From Bacteroidales bacterium (lineage in GTDB: Bacteria; Bacteroidota; Bacteroidia; Bacteroidales; UBA4417), in assembly GCA_016707785.1 (NCBI GenBank), contig JADJGZ010000060.1, positions 62,001 through 126,000 on the forward strand: a stretch of DNA of 64,000 nt, written 5' to 3'. Within the stretch, counting starts at the first letter, position 1; the number at the start of each line of letters is the position of its first letter. Shown piece after piece: positions 63,931 through 64,000 of this stretch. The position numbers and the translations under genes are program-made. The notes below the pieces were generated by a model, which worked only from the letters and a program-made list of their open reading frames with translations, did no database searches and was not told the DNA's origin.

Positions 63931-64000
63931 TTAATCAATCACAATTTCATGAGTAACTTCCATAGCCTTACGGTACATGAAGGAAACTCCGCAATATCGG
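63931..64000 (-). CDS. C-terminal end of an OsmC-like protein (5' partial)
   Basis: Only 22 codons before the stop are visible (RYCGVSFMYRKAMEVTHEIVI at the end). The (K/R)YC-V pattern followed by a charged beta strand fits the C-terminus of OsmC/Ohr-family thiol peroxidases. The gene continues past the window end. An OsmC thiol peroxidase would fit the thioredoxin operon next door, but this is too short to be sure. Confidence 0.45.
   Translation of the reverse strand, partial: RYCGVSFMYRKAMEVTHEIVID

Overview
The window comes from a member of the Bacteroidota, most likely an anaerobic or facultative Bacteroidales-type bacterium. Supporting signs are: gliding/type IX secretion components (GldH, a PorG-like DUF6089 protein), secreted proteins with type A and gliding-motility-type C-terminal sorting domains, the conserved block porG-uppS-bamA-ompH-ompH, lack of strong Shine-Dalgarno sequences, and repeated TAnnTTTG -7 promoter boxes placed 15-35 bases before start codons. 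No rRNA, tRNA, CRISPR array or transposase gene was recognised.

Layout. 1-7.5 kb: end of a secreted PKD/T9SS protein, a GNAT acetyltransferase, then holB, ricT-like, gldH and a class A penicillin-binding protein. 7.4-21.6 kb: a surface-glycan or glycolipid locus with three GT2 enzymes, three polytopic GT-C-like proteins (one fused to a GT2 domain), a methyltransferase, an FrhB-like Fe-S protein, a flippase-like membrane protein and an MBOAT/AlgJ-type O-acetylation pair. 21.5-22.0 kb: a mosaic of short tandem word repeats and palindromes. 22-25.7 kb: TrmJ-like, NadB, gamma carbonic anhydrase, YugP-type protease. 25.7-34.5 kb (minus strand): two OmpH/Skp proteins, BamA, UppS, PorG-like, NAD kinase, a second Omp85 protein and a CBS protein. 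34.6-40.1 kb: PdxJ, a YwqK-like repeat protein, a beta-propeller-like protein, an esterase, then LiaF-like, PspC and TatC on the minus strand. 40.2-52.5 kb: a large PKD/gliding-type secreted protein, a NagX-like acyltransferase, a very large multi-PAS hybrid histidine kinase, a GH29 fucosidase, an SDR enzyme and a CvfB-like S1 protein.

52.5-64 kb is a sulfur and redox island and the most interesting part. A seven-gene minus-strand operon encodes a Tat-exported molybdopterin oxidoreductase of the polysulfide/thiosulfate reductase type, its four-cluster ferredoxin subunit, an NrfD-type membrane subunit, two YeeE/YedE sulfur-transport half-proteins, and two membrane-anchored rhodanese-fold proteins. 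Both rhodaneses lack a cysteine in the active-site loop, and each has exactly one cysteine: the last residue, after a glycine tail (GGGC/GGGGC). A divergent Rieske protein sits behind an FNR-like box. A second minus-strand operon carries an atypical thioredoxin, TrxB, membrane-anchored TrxA, a thioredoxin-glutaredoxin fusion, a NapH-like Fe-S membrane protein, an orphan GroES, a DUF6132 protein ending in Cys, and a DUF302 protein. It is preceded by another word-repeat mosaic, which contains an inverted copy of the 21.6-kb one, and then by the tail of an OsmC-like gene.

Several genes are broken by single-base changes, mostly in short homopolymers (PBP1A, AlgJ-like, OmpH, GH29 twice, GroES, Trx-Grx), plus one in-frame TGA and a histidine kinase with at least three indels. 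This pattern suggests sequencing or assembly error for most of them, but real decay cannot be excluded from the sequence alone.
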